A stretch of 21,837 nucleotides of DNA from Phycisphaeraceae bacterium (GTDB taxonomy: Bacteria > Planctomycetota > Phycisphaerae > Phycisphaerales > Phycisphaeraceae). A program made the translations under genes and the position numbers. The stretch covers positions 1 through 21,837 of the forward strand of contig JADZET010000204.1 of NCBI GenBank assembly GCA_020850375.1. The letters are read 5' to 3'. Shown piece by piece: positions 7,421 to 13,854 of this stretch. Position 1 is the stretch's first letter, and the number at the start of each line of letters is the position of its first letter. The notes beneath the pieces were generated by a model. The model had not been told where the DNA came from and did not search any database. It saw nothing but the letters and a program-made list of their open reading frames with translations.

Positions 7421-7555
7421 TTTCACCACGGAGGACACAGAGTTCACGGAGGCCAAGTCAGAGTGAAAACACGCACAAACCAAAGACTTTCTCTCTAACT
7501 CTTCCTCTGCCTTTCCTCTCCGTGCCCTCCGTGCCCTCCGTGGTAAATTCCCTTC
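7421..7555. repeat. intergenic modular repeat, copy R2 (both inverted arms)
   Basis: The left arm (7421-7452) reads TTTCACCACGGAGG followed by 9-nt units of the CACGGAGGN type. The right arm (7518-7551) is its inverted counterpart, reading TTTACCACGGAGGG on the minus strand. About 65 nt of unrelated, less GC-rich sequence separates them. The copy fills the gap between proA and the HAD gene and lacks the GGCACGCA hairpin found in R1 and R3. Confidence 0.85.
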
Positions 7556-7560
7556 TCCGA

Positions 7561-8847
7561 TCACCCCCGAACCTGCCCGCTCCCCCGCGCCACCCACTTG
7601 TACGTCGTCAGGTCCGCCGCCCCCATGGGCCCGCGCGCGTGGATCTTGTCCGTGCTGATCCCGATCTCCGCGCCTAACCCATACTCCCCCCCGTCGCTGA
7701 ACCGCGTCGAGCAGTTCACGAACACGTTCGCCGAGTCCACCGCCGCCAGGAACGTCTCCGCCGCCGCGTAGTCCTCGGTCACGATCGCGTCGGTGTGCTT
7801 CGACCCATGCCGGTTGATGTGCTCGATCGCCTCTTCCAGCGAGTCGACCACCTTCACCGCCAGGATCAGCTCCAGGTACTCCGCGTCCCAGTCCGCATCA
7901 ACAGCCGCCTTCGCCGCGGGGAACGCCTTGCGTGTCCGCTCGCACCCGCGCAGCTCCACCTTCTTCTCCGCCAGCGCCTGGCAGAGCTTCACCAACAGCC
8001 CGCTCTTCACCGCATCCTGGTGCACCAGCAGCGTCTCAGCCGCGTTGCACACCCCGGGCCGCTGCACCTTGGCGTTGACGGTGATCCTCACCGCCATCTC
8101 CGCCTGAGCCGACGCATCGACGTACACATGGCAGTTCCCCGTGTAGTGCTTGATCACGGGGATCCGCGCTTGATCCACCACCGCCCGGATCAGCGATTCC
8201 CCGCCTCGGGGGATGCACAGGTCGATCTTCCCCTGCATCGCCAGCAGCTCGCCCACCGCCTTGCGGTCCGTCGTCTCGACGACTTGCACCGCGTGGGGAT
8301 CGACTCCCGCCGCGCTGAGTCCCTGCCCGATGCACCTGGCGATCGCCGCGTTCGAGTACAGCGCCTCCTTGCCCCCGCGCAGGATCACCGCGTTGCCGCT
8401 CTTGAGACACAGCGCCGCCGCGTCCGACGTCACGTTGGGCCGGCTCTCGAAAATGATCAGCACCACCCCGATGGGCACGCGCACTTTTTCCAGCCGCAGC
8501 CCATTGGGCCGCACCTGCCCCTCGATCACCTGCCCCACGGGGTCCGTCTGCCCCGCGATCTGCCGCACCGACTCCGCCATCGCGCCCACGCGCTTCTCAT
8601 CGAGCCGCAGCCGATCCAGCATCGCCGACGACAGCCCCGCCTGCCGCCCCGCCTCGAGGTCCTTGGCGTTGGCCGCCACGATCTCCCCCGCCCGCTCGAC
8701 CAGCGCCGCGGCCACCGCCTCGAGCGCCGCCGCCCGCTTCGTCCCGGGGGTCATCGCCACCGACCGGCTGGCCTTCACAGCCCTCTCGGCCAATTCCCGG
8801 CAGTACCCGGCAACGTCAACCGCATCAGTCGTCGTCATGGCAGCCAT
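7561..8847 (-). CDS. proA: gamma-glutamyl phosphate reductase
   Basis: ProA reduces L-glutamyl-5-phosphate with NADPH to the semialdehyde, the second step of proline synthesis. The 428-residue protein is of normal length and shows the family landmarks: VRVPIGVVLIIFESRPNVT (122-140), LKSGNAVILRGGKEA (148-162) in the Rossmann domain, CIPRGGESLI (211-220), and the catalytic Cys C267 in AKVQRPGVCNAAET. ATG 8847 is used; an alternative in-frame ATG at 8838 gives the same protein minus three residues, and neither has a strong Shine-Dalgarno sequence. The partner proB (glutamate 5-kinase) is not next to it, so the pathway genes are split here. Repeats R2 and R3 flank it on both sides. Confidence 0.97.
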   Translation of the reverse strand: MAAMTTTDAVDVAGYCRELAERAVKASRSVAMTPGTKRAAALEAVAAALVERAGEIVAANAKDLEAGRQAGLSSAMLDRLRLDEKRVGAMAESVRQIAGQTDPVGQVIEGQVRPNGLRLEKVRVPIGVVLIIFESRPNVTSDAAALCLKSGNAVILRGGKEALYSNAAIARCIGQGLSAAGVDPHAVQVVETTDRKAVGELLAMQGKIDLCIPRGGESLIRAVVDQARIPVIKHYTGNCHVYVDASAQAEMAVRITVNAKVQRPGVCNAAETLLVHQDAVKSGLLVKLCQALAEKKVELRGCERTRKAFPAAKAAVDADWDAEYLELILAVKVVDSLEEAIEHINRHGSKHTDAIVTEDYAAAETFLAAVDSANVFVNCSTRFSDGGEYGLGAEIGISTDKIHARGPMGAADLTTYKWVARGSGQVRG

Positions 8848-8876
8848 CCAAAGGGTTTCACTTAATCAAACTGCAT

Positions 8877-9020
8877 CTCACCACGGTGGACACGGAGTTC
8901 ACGGAGAACCAAGCCAGAGACTCTAGGGCACGCATCCTGCGTGCCATCTCTCTTCTTCTCAATCGCTTCTCTCTGCCTTTCCTCTCCGTGTCCTCCGGGC
9001 CCTCCGTGGTAAATCCTCTT
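8877..9020. repeat. intergenic modular repeat, copy R3 (both arms plus hairpin)
   Basis: This is the most complete copy. The left arm is at 8877-8906 (CACCACGGTGG, then CACGGAGTT-type 9-nt units). The central hairpin GGCACGCA-TCC-TGCGTGCC is at 8927-8945, and the right arm at 8983-9014 is the inverted counterpart. From the hairpin onward it is closely similar to R1. It lies between the cdaR-like gene and proA. Confidence 0.85.
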
Positions 9021-9076
9021 CCCTCACCGCCCATCCCGCCGGCAGGGGAGTCCTCAAGAACACCAAAGTGTAGCCG

Positions 9077-9099
9077 CCCAACCCCCAACCCCCAACCCC
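9077..9099 (-). repeat. G-quadruplex-capable tract directly after the cdaR-like stop codon
   Basis: On the minus strand, immediately after the TAA, come G-runs of 4, 5, 5 and 3, each separated by TT. A further run of six G lies within the last codons. This meets the usual four-run, short-loop G-quadruplex pattern in both the non-template DNA strand and the mRNA. Confidence 0.75.
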
Positions 9100-10140
9100 T
9101 TACCCCCCGACCCCGCCCGTCGTCCCCCCCGGCGTCGCCTCCTCCGCCTTCCGCGTCACGACCTCGAAATTCAGCCGCGGCGCCGGCAGCCTCGTCGTCA
9201 CACCCTCCGGAAGCGTCAGCTCCACCTGGCTCGACGTGATCCCCTTCGCCAGGTCCTCCGCCGACAACCTCAACAACGCCACCACCCGGTCCGGACCACC
9301 CCGCAACTGCTCGATCTTGTCGCTCGGACCCACCACCTCCACCGGCTCGGGCAGCACCAGCAGATCATCCTTCAGCACCACGTCATAACGCGTCAGCAGC
9401 CGCGGAGGCACCACGATCATGATCCGCACGTGCTCGAGCGTGAACGTCTGCGTGCTGCTGACCACGCTGAACGTCGCCTCCGCCCGCGCCGGCTCGATCA
9501 TCACCCCGCTTCCCGTCAGCACGTCCGGCGGCTCGATCGGCAGCTTGAACTTGTACTCCTTCCCCGGCTCGACCGCCTGGCTCGTCTGGTCCAGCCGAAC
9601 CGTCAGCCTCGCCCCCTCCAGCAGCGGCGCCAGACTCTTGGGCGCCAGCACCGTCGCCTGCCCCGGCTCGACCGTTGCCGGACCCGCCAGACGCAATTTC
9701 CCCGGCGCCGCCACGATCGGCAGCGACACCTTCGCCAACTCCCTCACCCGCAGTTCCACCGCCTCCGGGTCCACCGACACGATCTGCACACCCAACTGAC
9801 CGATCGCCGTGTCCGACAGGATCCTGTCCCGCAGCGACACCGACCGCACGCTCTCCGCCTGCTGGTCCGACCGGATCTCGATCCCCAGCGGCCGGCGCAC
9901 CGCCTCCCGCAGACGCTGCTCCTCGCTCGTCGAGCACCGGTACTGCAGCTCCACCACCCGCTCCATCGGCTCGATCGCCAGCGTCTGACCCGCCGACGCC
10001 ACGAACTGCAGCGTCGCCGTCACCGATCCCGTCCGCGCGCTCTCCCCCTCCGCGTAAATCCACACCAGGCACGTCACGAACGTGACGATGAAGAACGTCT
10101 CAATCTTCCGCCAGAGGGTCGTCAGCACGTTCATCGTCAT
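9100..10140 (-). CDS. YbbR/CdaR-like membrane-anchored regulator of diadenylate cyclase
   Basis: A 346-residue protein with one N-terminal transmembrane segment (about 14-30, FFIVTFVTCLVWIYAEGE) and a long extracytoplasmic part. That part is built from repeated beta-rich modules resembling YbbR domains, for example at about 35-125, 130-225 and 225-330. The N-terminal phrase WIYAEGE after the membrane helix is a typical YbbR landmark. In firmicutes the YbbR protein CdaR is encoded with the diadenylate cyclase CdaA and tunes its activity. Here the gene starts 27 nt after the cdaA stop on the same strand, which strongly supports that role. The tail from about residue 330 is Gly/Thr-rich (EATPGGTTGGVGG) and ends just before a G-run tract. 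ATG 10140 was chosen; a second ATG two codons later is possible. Confidence 0.83.
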   Translation of the reverse strand: MTMNVLTTLWRKIETFFIVTFVTCLVWIYAEGESARTGSVTATLQFVASAGQTLAIEPMERVVELQYRCSTSEEQRLREAVRRPLGIEIRSDQQAESVRSVSLRDRILSDTAIGQLGVQIVSVDPEAVELRVRELAKVSLPIVAAPGKLRLAGPATVEPGQATVLAPKSLAPLLEGARLTVRLDQTSQAVEPGKEYKFKLPIEPPDVLTGSGVMIEPARAEATFSVVSSTQTFTLEHVRIMIVVPPRLLTRYDVVLKDDLLVLPEPVEVVGPSDKIEQLRGGPDRVVALLRLSAEDLAKGITSSQVELTLPEGVTTRLPAPRLNFEVVTRKAEEATPGGTTGGVGG

Positions 10141-10167
10141 GTGTCCCCGATCACGTCCCCGCGGGCC

Positions 10168-11037
10168 TCACACCGCCTCGTGCGGCTCCGCCTCCTCGGG
10201 GTGATTCTCTTCAGGCGCCGCCTGCGGACCGACCGCCTTGGCCAGCCCGCGCCCAAGCTCCTTCCGCAACTGATCGATCGTCAGATGCCTCACCATCTGA
10301 CCCCGCTCCGCCAGGCTGATCGTCCCCGTCTCCTCGCTGACGATCACCACCAGCGCGTCCGTCTCCTGGCTCAGACCGATCCCCGACCGATGACGCGACC
10401 CCAGCTCCGTGCTGAAGTGCTCCCCCTCCGCCAGCGGGAACTGCACCGCCGCCGACACCACCCGGTCCCCCCGGATCACCACCCCCATGTCATGCAACGC
10501 CGACCCCGGCCAGAAAATCGTGCTCAAGAGCTCCGCCGTCACCACCGCGTCCAGCCTCGTCCCCGTCTCCGTCAGCCCTCCCAGCCCCACCTGACGCTCC
10601 AGCGCGATCAACGCCCCGATCTTGTTCTTGCTCATGTACGCCACCGCCTCGGCGATCTGGTCGATCACCCGCTGCGTCCGCACCCCGCCCTGCCGGAACA
10701 GGCTCGCCTCCCCCAGCCGCGTCAACGCACGCCTCAGCTCCGGCTGGAACACGATCACCATCGCCAGCGTGATGAACGTCAGCGCGTTGCTGTACAGGTA
10801 CTTCAGCCGCTCGAACGCGCTCTCCCGTCCCAGCACCTGGATCACCAGCGTCGCGAACAGCAGGATCAAACCCAATCCCTTGATCACCCGCGCCCCGCGC
10901 GTCCCCCGCAGGAACCGCACGATGAAGTACACCACCGCCCAGATGATCGCCAGCTCCACCAGCACCTCGGGCCACTCATGGGCCGCGTACCCGTGCAGCC
11001 GACGGCTCAGCTCCGTGAATCGTTCAAAGGTCGGCAC
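10168..11037 (-). CDS. cdaA: membrane diadenylate cyclase, CdaA type, with variant DGA motif
   Basis: CdaA condenses two ATP into cyclic di-AMP, a second messenger for potassium, osmotic and wall homeostasis. The 289-residue protein has three membrane helices (about 26-42, 53-69, 83-98), a linker helix, then the DAC (DisA_N) domain from about 120. Family landmarks are FQPELRRAL (97-105), STIFWPGSALHD (172-183), LGSRHRSGIGLS (212-223, with the RHR motif at 215-217) and VIVSEETGTISLA (231-243). The catalytic DGA motif reads D183-M184-G185 (LHDMGVVI); the metal-binding Asp is kept and the next two residues differ. The start is GTG 11037. A TAGAAT hexamer lies 38 nt upstream. It forms an operon with the YbbR gene; no glmM follows. 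Confidence 0.92.
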   Translation of the reverse strand: MPTFERFTELSRRLHGYAAHEWPEVLVELAIIWAVVYFIVRFLRGTRGARVIKGLGLILLFATLVIQVLGRESAFERLKYLYSNALTFITLAMVIVFQPELRRALTRLGEASLFRQGGVRTQRVIDQIAEAVAYMSKNKIGALIALERQVGLGGLTETGTRLDAVVTAELLSTIFWPGSALHDMGVVIRGDRVVSAAVQFPLAEGEHFSTELGSRHRSGIGLSQETDALVVIVSEETGTISLAERGQMVRHLTIDQLRKELGRGLAKAVGPQAAPEENHPEEAEPHEAV

Positions 11038-11075
11038 TAGGCACCTGCAAGGGGGGAGCGGGAGTCAACCGCGAC

Positions 11076-11081
11076 ATTCTA
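11076..11081 (-). promoter_or_regulatory. putative -10 element (TAGAAT) of the cdaA operon
   Basis: On the minus strand TAGAAT matches five of six bases of the -10 consensus and lies 38 nt before the GTG start, leaving a leader of about 30 nt. A convincing -35 hexamer is not seen at 16-18 nt. Confidence 0.4.
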
Positions 11082-11162
11082 TCGCCCACCAACCGTTTAT
11101 CGGCTCGTGACCCCATGACTCCCCAAACTCCCCCCGGGAAATCGCCCCCCATCTGCTCTTGA

Positions 11163-11192
11163 CCCAGCCCCCAATCCCCAACCCCCAATCCC
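11163..11192 (-). repeat. G-quadruplex-capable tract upstream of the moxR-like gene
   Basis: The plus strand carries C-runs of 3, 5, 4, 5 and 3 separated by AG, AAT, AA and AAT, so the minus strand has five G-runs with 2-3 nt loops. It lies about 30 nt before the gene's start and just upstream of its -10-like hexamer, with the G-rich strand as template. Confidence 0.65.
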
Positions 11193-11208
11193 TCTCCCTC
11201 CCCCCCGC

Positions 11209-11214
11209 TATACT
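11209..11214 (+). promoter_or_regulatory. putative -10 element (TATACT) of the moxR-like gene
   Basis: TATACT, five of six consensus bases, ends 8 nt before the ATG at 11223. The gap GTCCCCCC contains no Shine-Dalgarno sequence, so the mRNA is probably leaderless or nearly so. Confidence 0.5.
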
Positions 11215-11222
11215 GTCCCCCC

Positions 11223-12149
11223 ATGGCCGGCATCGAACGCCTCCGCGCCAACATCCGCAAGGTCTACTTCGGCCCCGCCGCCGCCGTCGACCAGGTCCTC
11301 GTCTGCCTCCTCGCCCGCGGGCACATCCTCATCGAGGACGTCCCAGGCGTCGGCAAGACCCTCCTCGCCAGCGCCCTCGCCCGCAGCCTCGACTGCTCCC
11401 TCTCACGCATCCAGCTCACCCCCGACCTCCTCCCCGCCGACGTCCTGGGCGTCACCGTCTGGGACCAGAACAAGGCCGAGTTCCTCTTCAAGCCCGGACC
11501 CGTCTTCGCCAACATCGTCCTCGCCGACGAGATCAACCGCACCACCCCCCGCACCCAGTCCGCCCTTCTCGAAGCCATGAACGAGGGCCAGGTCTCCATC
11601 GACGGCCACACCCGCAAGCTCATCCAACCCTTCCTCGTCGTCGCCACCCAGAACCCCTTCGACTTTGAGGGCACCTACTTCCTCCCCGAAAGCCAGCTCG
11701 ACCGCTTCCTCATGCGCATCAAGCTCGGCTACCCCGCCCCCGACGACGAGGTCACCATCCTCCAGGTCGATCCCCTCCGCAACGAACTCATCCGCCTCGA
11801 GCCCGTCATGACCGCCGAGGAGCTCCTGAATCTCCAAGAGCAAGTCCCGGCCGTCCGCGTCGAGCCCTCCCTCTACGACTACGTCGTCCGCCTCGCCGCC
11901 ACCACCCGCAAGCACCCCGGCCTGCGCATCGGCGTCTCGACCCGCGGCGCCCTCGCCCTGATCCACGCCGCCAAGGCCACCGCCTTCCTCGCCGGACGCG
12001 ACTACCTGATCCCCGAGGACATCCGCGCCAACGTCCTGCCCGTCTGCGTCCACCGCATCGTCGTCCAGCCCCTCGCCCGCGACGAGCAGGGACACGCCGC
12101 CGTTCAGATCATGCACGAGGTCCTCCAGTCCGTGCCATCCCCCGCCTAA
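11223..12149 (+). CDS. MoxR family AAA+ ATPase
   Basis: A 308-residue AAA+ ATPase of the MoxR group, chaperone-like proteins that activate partner complexes, often through vWA-domain proteins. Walker A is EDVPGVGKT (38-46), Walker B is VLADEINR (99-106), sensor 1 is at ATQNPF (N144), and the MoxR-specific LPESQLDRF (154-162) supplies the arginine finger. The C-terminal lid (about 190-300) contains GVSTRGALAL and DYLIPEDI, also typical. MoxR genes normally sit beside DUF58 or vWA genes; here the next gene is nuoC and the upstream neighbour on the opposite strand is cdaA, so the client is not indicated. The length is normal for the minimal family form. The start is supported by the -10-like TATACT 8 nt upstream. 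Confidence 0.93.
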   Translation: MAGIERLRANIRKVYFGPAAAVDQVLVCLLARGHILIEDVPGVGKTLLASALARSLDCSLSRIQLTPDLLPADVLGVTVWDQNKAEFLFKPGPVFANIVLADEINRTTPRTQSALLEAMNEGQVSIDGHTRKLIQPFLVVATQNPFDFEGTYFLPESQLDRFLMRIKLGYPAPDDEVTILQVDPLRNELIRLEPVMTAEELLNLQEQVPAVRVEPSLYDYVVRLAATTRKHPGLRIGVSTRGALALIHAAKATAFLAGRDYLIPEDIRANVLPVCVHRIVVQPLARDEQGHAAVQIMHEVLQSVPSPA

Positions 12150-12154
12150 ACCGC

Positions 12155-12160
12155 TAGAAT
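12155..12160 (+). promoter_or_regulatory. putative -10 element (TAGAAT) of nuoC
   Basis: TAGAAT lies in the 46-nt gap between the moxR-like gene and nuoC, 35 nt before the nuoC ATG. This is the same hexamer and a similar distance as at cdaA. It would let nuoC be transcribed apart from the moxR-like gene. Confidence 0.35.
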
Positions 12161-12195
12161 CCCGCCTGATCCTCAACCCCCAACCCCTGATCACC

Positions 12196-12765
12196 ATGCC
12201 CCAACCCAACCTCGACCACCCCACCCTCCCCCTCGTCAAGCAGCGCTTCCACGACCTGCGCCTGCTCGCCACCGAGTTCCGCCGACAGACCACCCTGGTC
12301 ATCCCCAAGCAGAACCTCCACCAGATCATGACCTTCCTCCGTCACGATCCCCGCTGCGACTACGACTTCCTCTCCGACGTCACCGCCGCCGACTACCTCA
12401 ACTACCCCAAGCCCGCCGGGGCCCAGCTTCCGGGGGGACGCTTCGCCGTCATCTACAACCTCGTCAGCACCACCCAGAACCTCCGCCTGCTCGTCAAGAC
12501 GATGCTCGACCCCACCCTCGACACCACCGGCAACCAGGACGACCCCGCCCTCCACCTCGAGAGCGTCACCGACATCTGGCCCGGCGCCGAGTGGACCGAG
12601 CGCGAAGTCTTCGACATGTACGGCATCCGCTTCGACAATCATCCCGACCTGCGTCGCATCCTCCTCTGGGAGGACTACCCCGCCTTCCCCCTCCGCAAGG
12701 ACTACCCCCTCCGCGGCCGAGGCGAACGCGAAAACTACCGCGTCATCGCCCGCGAAGACGCCTGA
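12196..12765 (+). CDS. nuoC: NADH-quinone oxidoreductase subunit C (30 kDa subunit)
   Basis: NuoC is a peripheral-arm subunit of respiratory complex I, lying between NuoD and the NuoI/NuoB cluster region. The 189-residue protein carries the family signature at about 135-159 (TEREVFDMYGIRFDNHPDLR) and the C-terminal KDYPLRGRGE (168-177). The N-terminal part holds YDFLSDVTAADY (56-67), which matches the LxDLTxVDY region of the family. A loop at 71-80 (PKPAGAQLPG) contains the DNA motif AGCTTCCGGGGG. No other nuo genes are in the window: the upstream gene encodes a MoxR ATPase and the downstream side has a hairpin terminator and then a PilZ gene. The gene is therefore separated from any nuo operon. 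The usual ATG is assigned at 12196. Confidence 0.95.
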   Translation: MPQPNLDHPTLPLVKQRFHDLRLLATEFRRQTTLVIPKQNLHQIMTFLRHDPRCDYDFLSDVTAADYLNYPKPAGAQLPGGRFAVIYNLVSTTQNLRLLVKTMLDPTLDTTGNQDDPALHLESVTDIWPGAEWTEREVFDMYGIRFDNHPDLRRILLWEDYPAFPLRKDYPLRGRGERENYRVIAREDA

Positions 12766-12815
12766 CCCCCCCCGGAAATTACCCCGGTAGTCCTCGCATA
12801 CACCCCCCGCGCACT

Positions 12816-12852
12816 CCTAAGCCCAGGCATGGCATGCCTGGGTTCTTCTTTT
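12816..12852 (+). terminator. hairpin terminator after nuoC, identical to the copy at 18492
   Basis: CCCAGGCATG (12822-12831), one central G, and CATGCCTGGG (12833-12842) form a perfect 10-bp inverted repeat followed by TTCTTCTTTT. It lies 51 nt after the nuoC stop. A 34-nt stretch (12816-12849) is identical to 18492-18525. Confidence 0.75.
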
Positions 12853-12966
12853 CCCCCCGCGCCCTAACCCCTTGCCACGCCGTTTATTCCGTCTGTCCCA
12901 CCTAAAACAATCGCACCGCCCTTAACCCCCGCCCCCCGCCAGCCGATGGCAGGAGGGGGGAATTCT

Positions 12967-12990
12967 TGCCGTCACCACGGCAGGGGGCAG
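12967..12990 (+). promoter_or_regulatory. hairpin plus Shine-Dalgarno leader of the first PilZ gene
   Basis: TGCCGT-CACC-ACGGCA (12967-12982) forms a 6-bp hairpin, and a GGGGGCAG Shine-Dalgarno-like run follows immediately, 4 nt before the ATG at 12995. Placing the stem right against the ribosome binding site could affect its access. No known riboswitch fold was recognised. Confidence 0.4.
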
Positions 12991-12994
12991 CCTC

Positions 12995-13360
12995 ATGACC
13001 ACCGCAAACACCCAGGCGATCGCCGATCGCCGCCAGGATAAGCGTCTCGCCGGCCGCGCCGGCCTCGGATTCGTCCAAGCCGTCGTGATCGACGCCGCCC
13101 AAGAGCCCATCGCCGTCCTGCGTCAGGTTGAGCTCGTCAACGTCTCGGCCGGCGGACTCTCCTTCACCACCATCACCCCCGTGCCGCCCGGCTCGCGCGT
13201 GATGGTCAGCCTCGCCGACGCCTCGACCAAGCTCGCCGACGCACGCGTCACCCTCGAGGCCCTCAGTCAAGACCCCGCCGTCGGCCAGCCCGACAGCCGG
13301 GTCACCCACTGCCGGCTCATCCAGGGACGCATGCCCGCCCGGCTCATCCACGGCTGGTGA
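12995..13360 (+). CDS. single-domain PilZ protein (first of a tandem pair)
   Basis: PilZ domains bind cyclic di-GMP through an RxxxR motif and a [D/N]xSxxG motif. In this 121-residue protein R13-QDK-R17 provides the first, and N49-V-S51-AG-G54 in VELVNVSAGGLSF the second. The region between them is about 30 residues, longer than in the minimal form. The C-terminal part has the expected beta pattern but is divergent (LADARVTLEALSQDP), so the barrel may be atypical. There is no other domain, so it is probably an adaptor or receptor whose output is a partner protein. It starts at ATG 12995 behind a G-rich Shine-Dalgarno sequence and is followed 63 nt later by a second PilZ gene on the same strand. 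Confidence 0.75.
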   Translation: MTTANTQAIADRRQDKRLAGRAGLGFVQAVVIDAAQEPIAVLRQVELVNVSAGGLSFTTITPVPPGSRVMVSLADASTKLADARVTLEALSQDPAVGQPDSRVTHCRLIQGRMPARLIHGW

Positions 13361-13423
13361 CCTTCGGGCGCACCGACTCCAACCCACTTCCATCCATCCA
13401 TACTTTCAGCGGGAGCAATACCC

Positions 13424-13756
13424 GTGGACACATACACCCCGTCCATCATGCAGGCAGAGCGCCGCGCCCACACGCGCGCCGCGCCCGCCGAAACCATCGC
13501 CGTCAGCCGCGCCGTCCCCGTCCTGCCCCTCTCGGACGTCCGCGTCATCAACGTCTCGGCCCGCGGCATCGCCCTGCACACCAACGCCCCGGTCCTCCCC
13601 GGCGAGCGCCTCTCCTTCTCCACCGACCACCACCGTCCCCCCATCCTCGCCAAGGTCCTCGCCTGCGACCCCATCGCCCCCCAGGACGGCGGAGGCTTCC
13701 GCATCCGCTGCAAATGCCTCCTCGGCGAGTTCGAGACCTTCACCGATCAGGACTAG
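13424..13756 (+). CDS. single-domain PilZ protein (second of the pair)
   Basis: A 110-residue PilZ protein. R14-AHT-R18 is the RxxxR motif and N43-V-S45-AR-G48 in VRVINVSARGIALHT is the NxSxxG motif, so c-di-GMP binding is likely. GFRIRCKC near residue 90 is the conserved closing strand of the barrel. The start used is GTG 13424, preceded by GGGAG at a good distance; an ATG at 13448 just before the arginine motif is the alternative. It shares the VNVSA phrase with the upstream gene but otherwise the two are quite different, so if they arose by duplication it is old. A twin hairpin lies just downstream, before the converging gene. Confidence 0.8.
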   Translation: MDTYTPSIMQAERRAHTRAAPAETIAVSRAVPVLPLSDVRVINVSARGIALHTNAPVLPGERLSFSTDHHRPPILAKVLACDPIAPQDGGGFRIRCKCLLGEFETFTDQD

Positions 13757-13781
13757 ACGGTTTCCCCCCGCCCCGTCCGAG

Positions 13782-13820
13782 CCGGGCTCTGTGAGCCCGG
13801 TCCGGCGACCCCGTCGCCGG
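13782..13820. terminator. twin perfect hairpins between converging genes
   Basis: CCGGGCTC-TGT-GAGCCCGG (13782-13800) is followed 1 nt later by CCGGCGAC-CCC-GTCGCCGG (13802-13820). Both have 8-bp stems and 3-nt loops. They lie between the second PilZ gene (+) and the 273-aa gene (-). There is no T-run on either side, so a terminator role is likely from position but not proven; they could equally be a dispersed hairpin repeat. Confidence 0.55.
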
Positions 13821-13854
13821 TCCCAACGGAGCGATCCTCAATTCCGTAAATCCC

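Noticed and set aside
9430..11040. 536-codon plus-strand frame over the cdaR-like and cdaA genes
   Set aside because: It is complementary to two well-supported genes and has the Arg/His/Pro/Leu composition expected of a GC-rich antisense frame.
12900..12994. Possible c-di-GMP riboswitch before the PilZ pair
   Set aside because: Only short hairpins are present; the conserved GEMM-type core and tetraloop receptor are not recognisable.
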